From assembly GCA_964564685.1 (NCBI GenBank), contig CAZMBC010000001.1:186001-250000 (forward strand): DNA of 64,000 bases, in the 5' to 3' direction. A program made the position numbers and the translations under genes. Shown here one piece after another: positions 8,506 to 19,400 of this stretch. The notes under the pieces were generated by a model, which did no database searches, was not told the origin of the DNA, and worked only from the letters and a program-made list of their open reading frames with translations. The stretch's first letter is position 1. Each line of letters starts with the position of its first letter. This DNA is from UBA11490 sp964564685 (GTDB lineage Bacteria > Bacillota > Clostridia > Christensenellales > UBA1242).

Positions 8506-9591
8506 TTATTTCTTTTCAGCTTTGCTTTCGTTTTTGTCCTTATCTTCGGTTTTAGCTTTAACTTTATTTTCTAACTTGCTTTTGTTTAATTTTTCTGCCT
8601 TTTGTTTTGCTTTCTTTTCCGCTTTTTCTTTGTTTGTCTTTTTCCAGTTTTCTTCACTTTTCTTTATTTTTTTGTTAACTATATAAAATAGGTTGTCAAC
8701 TATATCACCCTCAATCTGCTCTGGGCGCTCTTTCTCTACCCTTAATGGCAAAGCATCTTTGTTAACCGGCATAACAACCTCGTCGTTACGCAATCTAACT
8801 TCAACTTGATTAAATGGAATGTTAATATTGTTACGCTTTAACTCGTTAAACACATTTTCCATAACATAATAATAAACCGACCAATAATCTTCACAATCTA
8901 CCCAACATGAAGCAGTAAAACCCAAACTACTATCCTTAAGTGTTTTTAGGGCAACAAACGGCGCTGGTTCAAGGCGAACTTTTCCGTTAGAGGTCATAAC
9001 ATCCAAAATTATTTGTTTTACTTGGTTAATATCACTGGCGTAATCAACATCAAACGCAAATGTTACTTTGCGAGTTTTTAGCGCGTTGTAATTTACAACC
9101 TCGTTTGTAACAATTGAAGAGTTTGGCAACACAACCATTTTGTTATCTGCAGTAACTATAGAAGTGGTTAACATTTTGATATTTTTAACACTTCCTTCTA
9201 CTCCATTAATGCTTACATAATCACCTTCTCTAAAAGGTTTTGTAGTAATAATAACAACACCATTGGCCAAGTTTGAAAGCGAATTTTGAAGCGCCAAGCT
9301 TACTGCCAAACCAGCAGCGGATATTAAAGCAATCAAACCTGTTGTGGCAATGCCCAACGATTGCAAAACAGTAATAATTAATATCAAATTTAACACAAAC
9401 TTTATTATTGAAAGCAAAAACGATTGTGTTATTTTTTCCATGCTAGTTTTACTAAATATACTTTTTACAATTTTCATTACTAGCTTTATTAAAATAAAGC
9501 CAACAATAAAAACCAAAAGTGCTTTTAATATTTTTAATCCACCATCCGATAAAAAGGATGTAACTGCATTTTTAATTTTTTCCCAATCCAT
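8506..9591 (-). CDS. mscS: Small-conductance mechanosensitive channel (MscS family)
   Basis: 361 residues. Three N-terminal membrane segments (residues ~15-37, 58-80, 83-110) end in the pore helix with the glycine/alanine-rich pattern LIALISAAGLAVSLALQ. Then come the MscS beta domain (GDYVSINGVEGSVKNI) and the alpha/beta domain ending near residue 275. The channel opens under membrane tension to release solutes after hypo-osmotic shock. The last ~75 residues form a highly charged lysine/glutamate-rich tail, longer than in E. coli MscS, whose role is not evident. The RBS is AGGATAAATT before ATG. It is preceded by the thioesterase gene on the same strand only 23 bp away, so may be the last gene of the cysS operon. 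Confidence 0.92.
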   Translation of the reverse strand: MDWEKIKNAVTSFLSDGGLKILKALLVFIVGFILIKLVMKIVKSIFSKTSMEKITQSFLLSIIKFVLNLILIITVLQSLGIATTGLIALISAAGLAVSLALQNSLSNLANGVVIITTKPFREGDYVSINGVEGSVKNIKMLTTSIVTADNKMVVLPNSSIVTNEVVNYNALKTRKVTFAFDVDYASDINQVKQIILDVMTSNGKVRLEPAPFVALKTLKDSSLGFTASCWVDCEDYWSVYYYVMENVFNELKRNNINIPFNQVEVRLRNDEVVMPVNKDALPLRVEKERPEQIEGDIVDNLFYIVNKKIKKSEENWKKTNKEKAEKKAKQKAEKLNKSKLENKVKAKTEDKDKNESKAEKK

Positions 9592-9614
9592 AATTTATCC
9601 TCTTGTTTTTATTT

Positions 9615-10139
9615 TTAGTTATTAAAAAAATCTAAATTTTTAATATCAAAACTTTTAACATCATCTTCTATTTTTATCCAACCTAAATTCTCACCCTCGG
9701 CTATTTTATCAAGCGGAAGTTTAATATAAGTTGCCGTGCCTTCAGCAAGCAAGTTGCCATACTCATCCTCAATAAACCCACTTCCAATAAAAGTACGACT
9801 GCCCGACTTTAAAACTTTAGCAACGCAATATATATTACAGTTTAACGGAACAGGTTTACGAAATTTTACATTTAACTCTCCCGTTACACCCCACTGATTA
9901 GGGTCACTAATCATAATTGCTCGTCCAATTGTTTCATCAAGTAATGCAGAAACAATTCCACCATGCATTCGGCCCGGATAACTTTGATGCATGTCGTTTG
10001 CATGCGCAAGCGCAACAATAATATTATTTTCTACTTCATAAAACCCTGCACAAATAGAGGCAGGATTTTTTGTTCCACAAATTATACAATCAGCCGAATT
10101 GTTTTGCTTTTTTAAAACTTTTAATTCCATCTCCCTCAC
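9615..10139 (-). CDS. Hotdog-fold thioesterase, PaaI/YigI-like
   Basis: 174 residues if the GTG at 10139 is the start; ATG 10130 is the alternative (171 residues). The GTG overlaps the TGA stop of the preceding methyltransferase (GTGA), a typical coupled start. The hotdog signature MHGGIVSALLDETIGRA contains the catalytic Asp/Glu region of PaaI-type acyl-CoA thioesterases. An upstream CxxC (CIICGTKNP) is an extra found in some Clostridial homologues and may be structural. The enzyme probably cleaves small or aromatic acyl-CoA thioesters in the cytoplasm; the substrate is unknown. Confidence 0.8.
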   Translation of the reverse strand: MREMELKVLKKQNNSADCIICGTKNPASICAGFYEVENNIIVALAHANDMHQSYPGRMHGGIVSALLDETIGRAIMISDPNQWGVTGELNVKFRKPVPLNCNIYCVAKVLKSGSRTFIGSGFIEDEYGNLLAEGTATYIKLPLDKIAEGENLGWIKIEDDVKSFDIKNLDFFNN

Positions 10140-10732
10140 TTCCTAGTGCTACACATAACATAATAGCCTTTATCTCGCTTTAAAATTTCTACATTCCCAA
10201 ACACATTTTCCATGTGCCTTTTCAAACTTTCCTGTCCATGTGATTTGCGAATAACCAAAAATATTTGTCCACCAATTTCTAAATGTTCTTTAGATTGTTC
10301 AACTAAATTAAACAAAATTTGTTTGCCTACTTTTATTGGCGGGTTTGTGACAATAAAATTATATTTTTTGTCAATATATTCAAATAAATTGCTTTTAAGT
10401 GCGGTGTTAATGTCAATATTGTTATTTTTACAATTTTGTTTTGTCAAATCCACTGCCACGCCATTTACATCTGATGCGTCAATCACAATGTCAGGAAATT
10501 GTGTTTTTAATACTATTGAGATTGTGCCAATTCCACAACCTATATCAAGCAAATTTCCAAATATATTGTGTTTAGAAACCTCTGTTAAAAGCACTCTTGT
10601 TCCGTCATCAATCTTGTTTTTACTAAAAACATTATCTACCGACTTGAACACAAATGCTTTACCTAAAATTTCATCCCTGAAAGTAAAATAGTCAGTAGTT
10701 TTATGTTCCTTTTCTATAAAATAATGTTGCAT
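10136..10732 (-). CDS. RsmC-like class I SAM methyltransferase
   Basis: 198 residues. The SAM-binding motif I is LLDIGCGIGTISIVL (residues ~60-74), and motif IV is NPPIKVGK, the NPPxxxGK form typical of RsmC/YbxB-type 16S rRNA guanine-N2 methyltransferases. It lacks the duplicated N-terminal domain of E. coli RsmC, as is normal for Gram-positive homologues. The likely target is 16S rRNA G1207, by family. It starts 1 bp after the cysS stop, with only a weak purine-rich AGAGAAG upstream, and its stop overlaps the thioesterase start, so translation of all three genes is probably coupled. Confidence 0.85.
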   Translation of the reverse strand: MQHYFIEKEHKTTDYFTFRDEILGKAFVFKSVDNVFSKNKIDDGTRVLLTEVSKHNIFGNLLDIGCGIGTISIVLKTQFPDIVIDASDVNGVAVDLTKQNCKNNNIDINTALKSNLFEYIDKKYNFIVTNPPIKVGKQILFNLVEQSKEHLEIGGQIFLVIRKSHGQESLKRHMENVFGNVEILKRDKGYYVMCSTRK

Positions 10733-10733
10733 A

Positions 10734-12113
10734 TTATTTCTTCTCTATTCTATATTCTTTTGCAGAATCCAGTATATTATAACCCATTAGGCTAATTTTG
10801 TTTCGATATTCATCCGCCAAAACATAATTTTTATTCAGTTTTGCTTGCCAGCGGGCTTCCGCTAGTTGTTTAACATCCTCTGGCACTTCAAATTTTTCTT
10901 CAGTATAATTATCAAGTTCCAAGCCTAGCGCTCTATCAAACCCTACCGCTAAATTATAAACATCCTTACTTAAAGGCTCGTTTTTAACCATGCTAAACAA
11001 AATGCCTAATGCCAAAGGTGTGTTAAGGTTATCATTAACAGCATTTAAAAAATCTGTTTTGTATTTTTCAGCTTTGTCTGCAGACAATGCATTTGCACCC
11101 AACTTGTGGTCATTAACTAGTTTTTTAAGGTTTTTTAACGCGCTTTGTGCAGATTTTATTGCTTCAAAAGTAAAGTTTATTGTTTTTGAGTAATTTGTGT
11201 TTAAACAAAAAAATTTGTAAGCAAGCGGCTCGTAGCCCATTTGATTTAATTGGTCTAAAGTGTAAATATTGTTAAGGCTTTTGCTCATCTTTCCGCCGTC
11301 CACCATAACAAACTCGTTGTGCATCCACAAATTTACAACTTTGTGTCCAAACGCACAATCGTTTTGAGCAATTTCATTTTCGTGGTGAATTGGCAAGTGA
11401 TCTATTCCGCCCGTGTGTATATCAAAATTTTCACCCAAAATATCACTACTCATGGCGGAGCATTCAATATGCCAGCCCGGGCATCCCACTCCCCATGGGC
11501 TATCCCATTTCATAATGTGACTTTCAGGCACAAATTTCCAAAGGGCAAAATCAAACGGATGGTGTTTTTGGTCGTTGCCTTCCACACGCGCCACGCCTGC
11601 TTTATTCATATCCTTATTACTTAATTGCCCATAACTCTTAAACTTGCTTACATCAAAATACACGCCGTCGTCAATAATGTAAGTATAGCCTTGTTTTTCA
11701 AGCAATTTAATAAACTCAATCATTTGCGGAACATATTCAGTTGCGCGAGTAATATGTTCAGGAATGTCGATATTTAGCTTTTTAAGGTCGTTAAAAAATA
11801 TGTTTGTGTAATAATCTGCTATTTCAAGCGGAGATTTATTTTCTTTTTTTGCGGAAAGTTCCATTTTATCATCACCGCTGTCACTATCACTAGTTAGGTG
11901 CCCCACATCAGTGACATTCATAACACCCAACACATTTAGCCCATTGTATTTAATAACCCTACGCAGGCTATCCATAAAAATGTATGCACGCATGTTTCCT
12001 ATGTGCGGATAGTAATAAACTGTTGGACCGCAAGTGTACATTTTAACAACACCAGGCGTTATGGGTTTAAGTTCTTCAAGTTGTTTTGTAAGTGTATTGT
12101 AAAGTTTTATCAT
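10734..12113 (-). CDS. cysS: Cysteinyl-tRNA synthetase
   Basis: 459 residues, the standard length. Class I signatures are PHIGN (HIGH motif, residues ~36-40) and KMSKS (residue ~266). Zinc ligands are visible as MYTCGPTVY (Cys ~28), CPGWHIECSAMS and HHENEIAQ. The enzyme charges tRNA-Cys in the cytoplasm. The RBS AAGGAAAGCAAT precedes the ATG. It lies 10 bp after marR and 1 bp before the RsmC-like gene, so it sits in the middle of a compact operon. No T-box is present upstream. Confidence 0.97.
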   Translation of the reverse strand: MIKLYNTLTKQLEELKPITPGVVKMYTCGPTVYYYPHIGNMRAYIFMDSLRRVIKYNGLNVLGVMNVTDVGHLTSDSDSGDDKMELSAKKENKSPLEIADYYTNIFFNDLKKLNIDIPEHITRATEYVPQMIEFIKLLEKQGYTYIIDDGVYFDVSKFKSYGQLSNKDMNKAGVARVEGNDQKHHPFDFALWKFVPESHIMKWDSPWGVGCPGWHIECSAMSSDILGENFDIHTGGIDHLPIHHENEIAQNDCAFGHKVVNLWMHNEFVMVDGGKMSKSLNNIYTLDQLNQMGYEPLAYKFFCLNTNYSKTINFTFEAIKSAQSALKNLKKLVNDHKLGANALSADKAEKYKTDFLNAVNDNLNTPLALGILFSMVKNEPLSKDVYNLAVGFDRALGLELDNYTEEKFEVPEDVKQLAEARWQAKLNKNYVLADEYRNKISLMGYNILDSAKEYRIEKK

Positions 12114-12123
12114 ATTGCTTTCC

Positions 12124-12555
12124 TTATATTTTTTTATTTAAAAACTCAATAACATCATCCAATTTTCGCTCAATAAGTTTAACCTCTTTTTCGCTTTTGG
12201 AAAGGGCCTGATTTTCGGACGCCATTGTGGTTAAAAACTTATTTAATTCCTTTGTTCCTTTTGTTGTTATAAAGTAAGTAATGTTGCGCTTATCTTGCTC
12301 GTTTTTCTTGCTAGAAATAAGCCCCTCTTCCAGCATTCCCCTACAAAGTAATGCCAAATTGCTTTTTGCAATGCAAAGCTTGTTAATTAAAACTGTTGGA
12401 GAGCACTGTCCTTCTTCGCTTAAAAGAAACAAAAGCTTATGCTTCATGGTTAAAACGCTTTTTTTGTTGGCATCATGTGCATCAAAGCCGTCACATAGTT
12501 TGTGCAACAAAATCCTTAAACTAACCAGTTGTTTTTGCAACTTTATGTTTTCCAT
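12124..12555 (-). CDS. MarR-family transcriptional regulator
   Basis: 143 residues from ATG 12555, which is preceded by AGAGGGAGTA; the longer frame from a TTG at 12573 is unlikely. The winged-helix region is around residues 40-100: GQCSPTVLINKLCIAKSNLALLCRGM..GLISS, then the wing KKNEQDKRNITYFITTKG, which carries the conserved DxRxxx(Y/V)xxT pattern of MarR. The long helices at both ends form the dimer interface. The ligand and targets are unknown. It is the first gene of the cysS operon, so it may regulate itself and the operon. Confidence 0.85.
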   Translation of the reverse strand: MENIKLQKQLVSLRILLHKLCDGFDAHDANKKSVLTMKHKLLFLLSEEGQCSPTVLINKLCIAKSNLALLCRGMLEEGLISSKKNEQDKRNITYFITTKGTKELNKFLTTMASENQALSKSEKEVKLIERKLDDVIEFLNKKI

Positions 12556-12877
12556 TACTCCCTCTTCCAGCAAAGATTTTAAGTATAGTTATTATAATAT
12601 AATTAGTTTAAAAAATCAATGAATAAAGAGATGTTAAGTACATTTTACAAGCAGGTATTTTAATTTATTGCACACATTGTTAATTATTTTATATCTAGGT
12701 TTTACTTTACTTATAATTTAATTATTATTTAGCAAAAAAAAGCAATTTATGTTACAAAAAAACAAAATGATTACAACCGATAACCTTAAATACAATAAAC
12801 TTAAAATAACTTTTTTAACAAAAGATATATTGTTAAATTAACCATATAAAAAACAACCTAATAATAGGTTGTTTTTT
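12556..12877. other. AT-rich intergenic region between marR and sipW
   Basis: About 320 bases without a credible gene. It holds the marR promoter near 12591-12619, the sipW terminator at 12848-12879, and a very AT-rich middle (12620-12845) with runs of A and T in which I see no ORF, RNA motif or clear repeat. Confidence 0.6.
12591..12619 (-). promoter_or_regulatory. Promoter of the marR-cysS operon
   Basis: TTGATT (-35, 12619-12614), 17-bp spacer, perfect TATAAT (-10, 12596-12591) on the minus strand, 36 bp before the marR ATG. Confidence 0.7.
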
Positions 12878-12879
12878 TT
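12848..12879 (-). terminator. Terminator of sipW
   Basis: AAAACAACCTA / TAGGTTGTTTT perfect stem with ATAA loop. A/T runs lie on both sides, so it may be bidirectional. It abuts the sipW stop. Confidence 0.85.
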
Positions 12880-13375
12880 AAACAAATATCATCCATGCAA
12901 ATAAAAATATAATTACGAAGAATGTAAATAGAATTATATTTGATTTTATATATGTAATTAGGTATCCTACAAAATTAAAATTTGCCACCACTTTTCCAAC
13001 AACTCTATCAGGGTCAACAGGATTAGCATCCACAGTATCGCGATTGTCACCCTTGGTTATATAGTAGCCTGTTTCTTCGTCGATTGCATGTATTCTGTGT
13101 GTAAAGGTAATACCTGAGTTACTAGTTGCGCTTGCCTTAAAGGTTATAATATCTCCCACTTCAAGGTCTTCATAATAATCATGAACAGGTGCAAGCACTA
13201 TAATGCTGTTTATAGAAAGCGTTGGCAACATAGAACCCGAGCCTATAAGTTTGTACTTGTAACCAAAAAGCAAACTTACTGCAAATGTAATTATTAACCC
13301 CAAAACAAAGCTTACGCATAGGGATTTGGCTAAAAAACCAAATGAACTTTTTTCTTCAAATATATTTTTATGCAT
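12878..13375 (-). CDS. sipW: Signal peptidase I, SipW/ER (S26B) type
   Basis: 165 residues. N-terminal membrane helix (~15-38), the catalytic serine in SGSMLPTL (S48), then FTHRI (H93), which supplies a His where bacterial SipS-type enzymes have the catalytic Lys. GDNRD (residues ~114-118) is the conserved aspartate box, followed by a C-terminal membrane helix (~143-163). The His for Lys change is typical of the archaeal/ER-type branch that includes Bacillus SipW, which processes specific matrix proteins. It lies just downstream of the 2,929-residue lipoprotein gene on the same strand, but that protein has a lipobox and would use Lsp, so its own clients are probably elsewhere. The RBS is AAAAGGACACTAAC. 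Confidence 0.88.
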   Translation of the reverse strand: MHKNIFEEKSSFGFLAKSLCVSFVLGLIITFAVSLLFGYKYKLIGSGSMLPTLSINSIIVLAPVHDYYEDLEVGDIITFKASATSNSGITFTHRIHAIDEETGYYITKGDNRDTVDANPVDPDRVVGKVVANFNFVGYLITYIKSNIILFTFFVIIFLFAWMIFV

Positions 13376-13407
13376 GTTAGTGTCCTTTTAATACTGCTAT
13401 ATTTTAT

Positions 13408-13440
13408 CAAAACCCTCTGCATTTAACAAAGGGTTTTAAT
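13408..13440 (-). terminator. Hairpin after the giant lipoprotein gene
   Basis: AAAACCC / GGGTTTT stem with a large internal loop (13409-13436). It is flanked by an A/T tract but not by a clean T run on the minus strand, so it may be an attenuating hairpin between the lipoprotein gene and sipW. Confidence 0.4.
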
Positions 13441-13448
13441 AATTTTTT

Positions 13449-16400
13449 TTATTCTGTTGTATCTTTTTTTGTAACCACAAATGGAATATTACTACTATAG
13501 TTTGAAATTATTAAGTTTCCGCTTAAATCATCTGGGAACTGAACATCACCATTAAATACAAACTTATAGTTAGTAGTAGCATCATTATTTAATGTATTTA
13601 GATGTGTAAATACTGGTTGGTCATCATTCTTTAGAATATTTCCATTTTCGTCACGCTCGTAGCGCGCTAATACGTCAGAGGATAATTGCTGAATTCCAGA
13701 AATATTAAGTCCATTTCGATTGCCAATCGCGCCTACTGAAGTATCTTGCGTACAAACAGATATTACACTTGAAATATTGTCGGAATTTGTTGAGCCAATT
13801 GCAACACCATAGTTTCCAGTTGCATTTGTTAAATAGTTAACAACATAACATCCATTAATTTCGGATGTGCTTGCTCCGTTTAGGCCTACAAGTCCGCCAA
13901 CACAACTTCCACTTACACTCGAAATTACAAATTGATTTACATTTGCTAAAGATGCATAACTTACTTTTAGTGTGCCCTTGTTGTAACCTACAAGTCCGCC
14001 AACATTAATTCTAGAAGTGGTTGCATTTGCATTAATTATACCTATAAACCCACATCCAATAACTTTTGCATTATTATTGTTCTCATACACTATTCCACCA
14101 AGGTTGTTGGAGTTTATTTCTGAGTTGGCTAGTACATTACAGAACTCAATGCTTCCGCTATTTTGATATGCTATTCCGCCTAAATATGCGGTGTCGTTTT
14201 CATTGGCAATATCAATTTTAGCATTCACTAGGCGAACACTTTCTATTAAGCCAGAGTTGGTGTTTGCCACTCCACCAAAGTTAGTATCCCCCGATATATC
14301 TTGAGTAATGTTAGCTATAAATGCAGTTTCTGATGTTCCCAATTGAATATCCGTTATTGTACCTTGGTTATTTAATACAACACCACCACCCTTAAATCCG
14401 TTTGTACAGTTAGAGAATTCAATACTACCTGTTAAAGTTATATTTTGGATTGTACCATTATTTTCAAACGCGATACCGGCGTATTGAATTTTATTAAACT
14501 GGCTGTCTGTTTGAAGTGGTGCATAGTTTAGAGTTATGTTTTTAACAATTGCACCTGTGGCAACCTCAGTAAACATGGTCATGTAAGTGCCTTTGCTAAA
14601 TTTAAGGTTAGAAACAACTTTATTGTTGCCATCTAATGTTCCCGTAAACACTGTGCTATCATTAACAAAATCCACGCCAGTCATATCAATATCGCTATAT
14701 AGTATAAAATTACTATTAGGACTGTAAACAATGTTAGTAAACATTTGCGAAAGTGTATCGTTATTAGTAGAGTAAATTACAAATGGAGTTTCCGCAGAGT
14801 CAGTAACTCCTCTGCCTGAATAGAACATATTGTTATGAACCTGAACAGTATTGGTTGTATCGGATACAAAATTGCTTGTGTAGTAACGCAACTGAACAGA
14901 GAAGTTGTTGCCCACAAATGGGATGTAGAATATCTCATCTAAGGAATTTATTCCCGAAATTACAAATGGGTTTTCTTCGGTAATAATTTCGGTTGTATAT
15001 GAAACATTGCTGTCAGTTATAACCGTTTTACGAATTGTTCCACCTGTTATTATTGCTTCAACCTTGCAATTAATGCCTTCAGCATCCCATGTAATTATTC
15101 CTTTATCCGGAATAGCGTTGATGTTTGCAGGAATTACATTTGCAGGGTTATCGATTGTAATTGAGGATTCATTCGAATTTACATAAGCTTGTTGTGCACT
15201 TTGATATGCAACCGTGTTGCCCAACGCCGTAACATAAATTTTAACCTTGTTTTTAGAATATGCAACCATATTGAATATATTAAAATAGAATATAGTATTG
15301 CCGGCTTCATCTGTTTTACTATCAAACATAGATGCATCATTTTTTACAGTATAATATTCTTTTCCATATTCAATTGGATTTTCGTTGTTTTCGGCGTCTA
15401 CTGCCATAAAGCGCACTTTATAATCCGAAGCATTTGGAATTCCCTGCCATTTAACGTAATTGTCGAACTTGCATTCGTTTTGTAACGAGTCATCTTCGTT
15501 TCTGTATATTCCCTGTTCAATAACTACGCTGTTAAATTTCTTAACAAGCAGAGTACTAACATCCGAGCCAATAATATATTCACTATCTTCTAGGCTAACA
15601 TTTTCGAAATTAACACCAACTAAATAGCATCCCTCTTCATATTTATCATCCAATTCTAGTTTAAAGATATCTTCAATGTTTTCATTGTCATAGTTTATAT
15701 AAATAGTTTTAGTTTCTGCCCCAGCCAAAGGCTCGCCTGTATTAGGATTGGCCTTAACTATAGTAGCCTTGGTTTTTAATGGGACAAGCGTTTCAACACC
15801 CGCATTTTGCGTTCTATCCCAAACAATAACGCCATCTTTTACACGAATTTCTGGTGCAAACATTTTAGTAACCATAATCGCTTTATTAGAATACACACCT
15901 GTTAAATAAACAGAGTTGTTAGAGTTTGCCTTAACTTTTATAGAGTAAATTCCACCTGTTAGATAGTCAGAAATATCATAATACGCAATATTTGTTGTAT
16001 CGTCCACAACCGAAGAACTAATTTGTTCATCCTGCATTTCATTAACATTTAGCGTATAACTATCGGCATTGTTATTGTACTCCCATCTAACAAGTTGTTC
16101 GTTGCCCATAATTTCAAAATAAGGATTAATTTGTTTTAATCTGTAGTATGCGGTTGTGTCAACTGGATTACCCGCAACATAATTAACTCCACCATATTGC
16201 GTGCCCAAAGGAGTAACCTGCATGCCGTATGCCAAATCATCACTTGAATAGTTGGTAGGTAGTTCAAGCGTTGTTCTAGTTCCGCTATACAAAACCGCAT
16301 TTTGACTTTCTGTTTTGTTTCCGCTTTTGTCTATCCAGAAGAACACAACTTTGTAGTTGCTTATGCCGTTAGCATTATCATGCTTCCACGCAAACCTACC

Positions 16401-19400
16401 ATTCTTAAGCCACGAGCCCAACGTGTCTTGAGTAATTGAAGAAAGTTTAACTATTGGTACAATGTTTGATAGTGTTTTGGATGCAACAAAGCTTACTTCT
16501 AATCCACTTGAAACCTTATCCTCACTATCACTGTTATACGCAATTGCTGTGTGATATGCACCCGCATTAATGCGTTGGCCTAATTCCGAATTAAACGCAA
16601 AATAGTTTGTATCGGATGGCAAATCAATTACTATTGTGTTTTCATTGTTAATCCAATCTTTTTGTTGATCACTTGCCGATAGCGTTTCGTAAATGTTAGA
16701 GTTTAATAAATAAAGTTTTTGTTCACGAATGCCTAAATTTTGACTCCATTCAAGTACGCCACCCTCTGTATCTCCACGTGTAGTTGAATAAGTAAAGTTT
16801 ACAATTGAGTTTAGGAAATTAATTTTAACTGTGTTGTACATAGTACTCATTAACAACGCGCTATCAGAAGTTGAATATTCGCTACCTGCTAAATACAACT
16901 GATACGTATAGGTGATATTGTATGCAAGTGCGTTTGTGCCCGTAAACAAATCAAACACATCATAAATTACGCCTTGGTCGTTATTTGATTTAATAACCAG
17001 GCCTGTTGTTCCAGTACTTGACGGAGTTAGTGTAACCTGACGAACTGCATGGTCCTCGGCTGATGGCACTGCCACCAACAAGTACTGTGCTTCATCCATA
17101 TTAGGAACTTTTGTAAAGTAGATATCGCCACCCTTTGTATAGGTGTTTTTAGCAACTGCATATTTAGTAGCTGTCATAGTAGCAGAATAGTTGCCTGGTA
17201 GTATTCCCGAAACTGCTGGTGTAATAACAACTTCGCCTGATTCGTCATAAACCGCCTCACTGCTGGTATTACCGCTAACCGCTACTTTAAATGTGTAAGA
17301 CCTATTTGACGCCAAAACATCCTGATTGTTGTAGCAATAATAAGCGGTTTTAGTTGTTTCATCAATTAAATAAATAGGTGAAATGTAGTCTTTAATTTCG
17401 GAGTCATTAACTTGCAAGTTAAAGCTGATATAACGCTTGTATTTTTCAAACAGTAAATTATCGCTTGTGGTTAGGGTGTTATTAAGAGCCCTGTCATAAA
17501 TAATCTTTAATTCCGAAATTTCAGTGTCTGTTAGTCTGCTTAAACCAACATTCCAGCCAAATAAACCCTTTTGAACATATGGTTTTGAAATTACTGCTGG
17601 TTTATAGATGTTAATGGATTTTTGCTCTACACCATCCGTAACAATATAATAGGAATTATCCAAAACATAATACGGCTGAACAATGATATTGATTAAGGTA
17701 TCACTAGAGTAATTTCCAATTTCTATTTCTCTATCAAAATTGAAAGTTGTTTCTTCACTATAAACGCTTTCAATCCTTTCAAACTTAACAAGTTCGCCTT
17801 CCTTGCCTGTAATTGTAATAGTTAGTTTGTATGACTCAACTCCCTCAATATTTTTCCACCTTATAACACCATTGGAAAGTGTTAGTGTATCAATTGAGGT
17901 CACAAGTAAAATAGTGGCATTTCGCGTGCAATAATCACCATTTAAATAGTAGACCATTGAGCCATCAGTTTGCTCAACACCGCTGTGCATATTTTGACTA
18001 CCCAATGCCCTTGCAACAAACGAATAACTGCTTACATTACTTAAATCAAGTCCCAATAGACTTATATCCACATTTGTGTCGTTATATTGTAAAGCCACAG
18101 AGTTAGTAGTGTTTAATAGTTCATATTTTTGCGCATTTTCTACTTCTTCCCACGAAATCACGCCATTTAAAATAGAAACACTTGTGTTTCCAAGTTTTTC
18201 AACAATTATATCCGCACTTATAAAGGAAGAAAGTGTGCTGGTTAAGTTAGTTTCTGCAATAACTGCTATTTTGCGTTTTTCATTATACGAGCTGTTAAGT
18301 GTAATTTTATTTACACCTTCAGTATTGGTGATTGTATATTCAGCACTATTCATTTCCACTGGCGTTCCGCTAGTTGTGTTGTAAAGTTTGTAATTTGTTG
18401 CACTTTCTACATCATTAAAGAATAACTCACCACTAATAATATAAAGTTCAGGAGTTGCAACGCGTTCTACAAGCCCTGCGTCACCATTAACAGAATAGAA
18501 AATTTCTGCGCTGTCCATAACATCATTTCCGTTTCCTACATATTTAACGGAAATTTTGTAGGTTTTTCCGTTTTGAAGTTCGGTCATATTGCCAAACTCA
18601 TGTTGGGTAACTGTTGCACCTAAGTTAATAGCCTCGCACACAGGGGAAAGGGATTGGTCTGACAACAACTCGTAAAATATTATCTGCACGGCCAAAGGAC
18701 TATCTATGCTTGAAGTGGATGCAGGAAGGTAATTAGCCCATGATAATGTAGAACCAGTAAGAGATATTCCACGTGGGCTGTTTAGAATAACAACCTCGCA
18801 AGAAGTTTTGTTACTATTTGTATAGTAAGTGCCACTTGTAGCGGTGTTGCCTAAAGCCATTAAGTTAAAATTATAAGCACCAATTTCTGTTAATGCTGGC
18901 ACATTATAAGTTGTTGTACTAGCCGTATAAATGTCACTTCCGCAAGAAATCATATAGCCTGCGTTATTCTCTACACCCGTCCAGCTAAATACATTTCCCA
19001 CTTTTTTAAAGTTAGTTGGAGTGGCAAGTTGTTCAAATGTGTATTCAGCACTCAATTGCGAGTTTAACATCCCGCTAGTTGCAATTGCGCGCACCTTAAA
19101 CACTCCGGTAGTTGCAGTTTTAAAGCGTAGTGTATAAACGCCTGACTTTAACGAAAGTTCGTAATTACTTTTGCTAACAGGTGTGTAGTTTTCACCAGAA
19201 AGCATATAAATTTCGTAATCAGATGCGTTTTGCACCTCGTTAAACTTTAACTCGCCAGCTTGCGCAAATACACTTACTGCACCAACTTTTTCAAGTGGTT
19301 CAAATGTTGTTGATGCCGAGTGAATTGTGTTTTCACCCACAACACCCTTTGCAGCAACAGTAATTTGATAGCTGCCTTTAGGCAAGTCTTCTAATTCATA

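Noticed and set aside
10212..10691. 159-codon open frame on the plus strand
   Set aside because: Antisense to the RsmC-like gene, whose SAM and NPP motifs are clear; no RBS.
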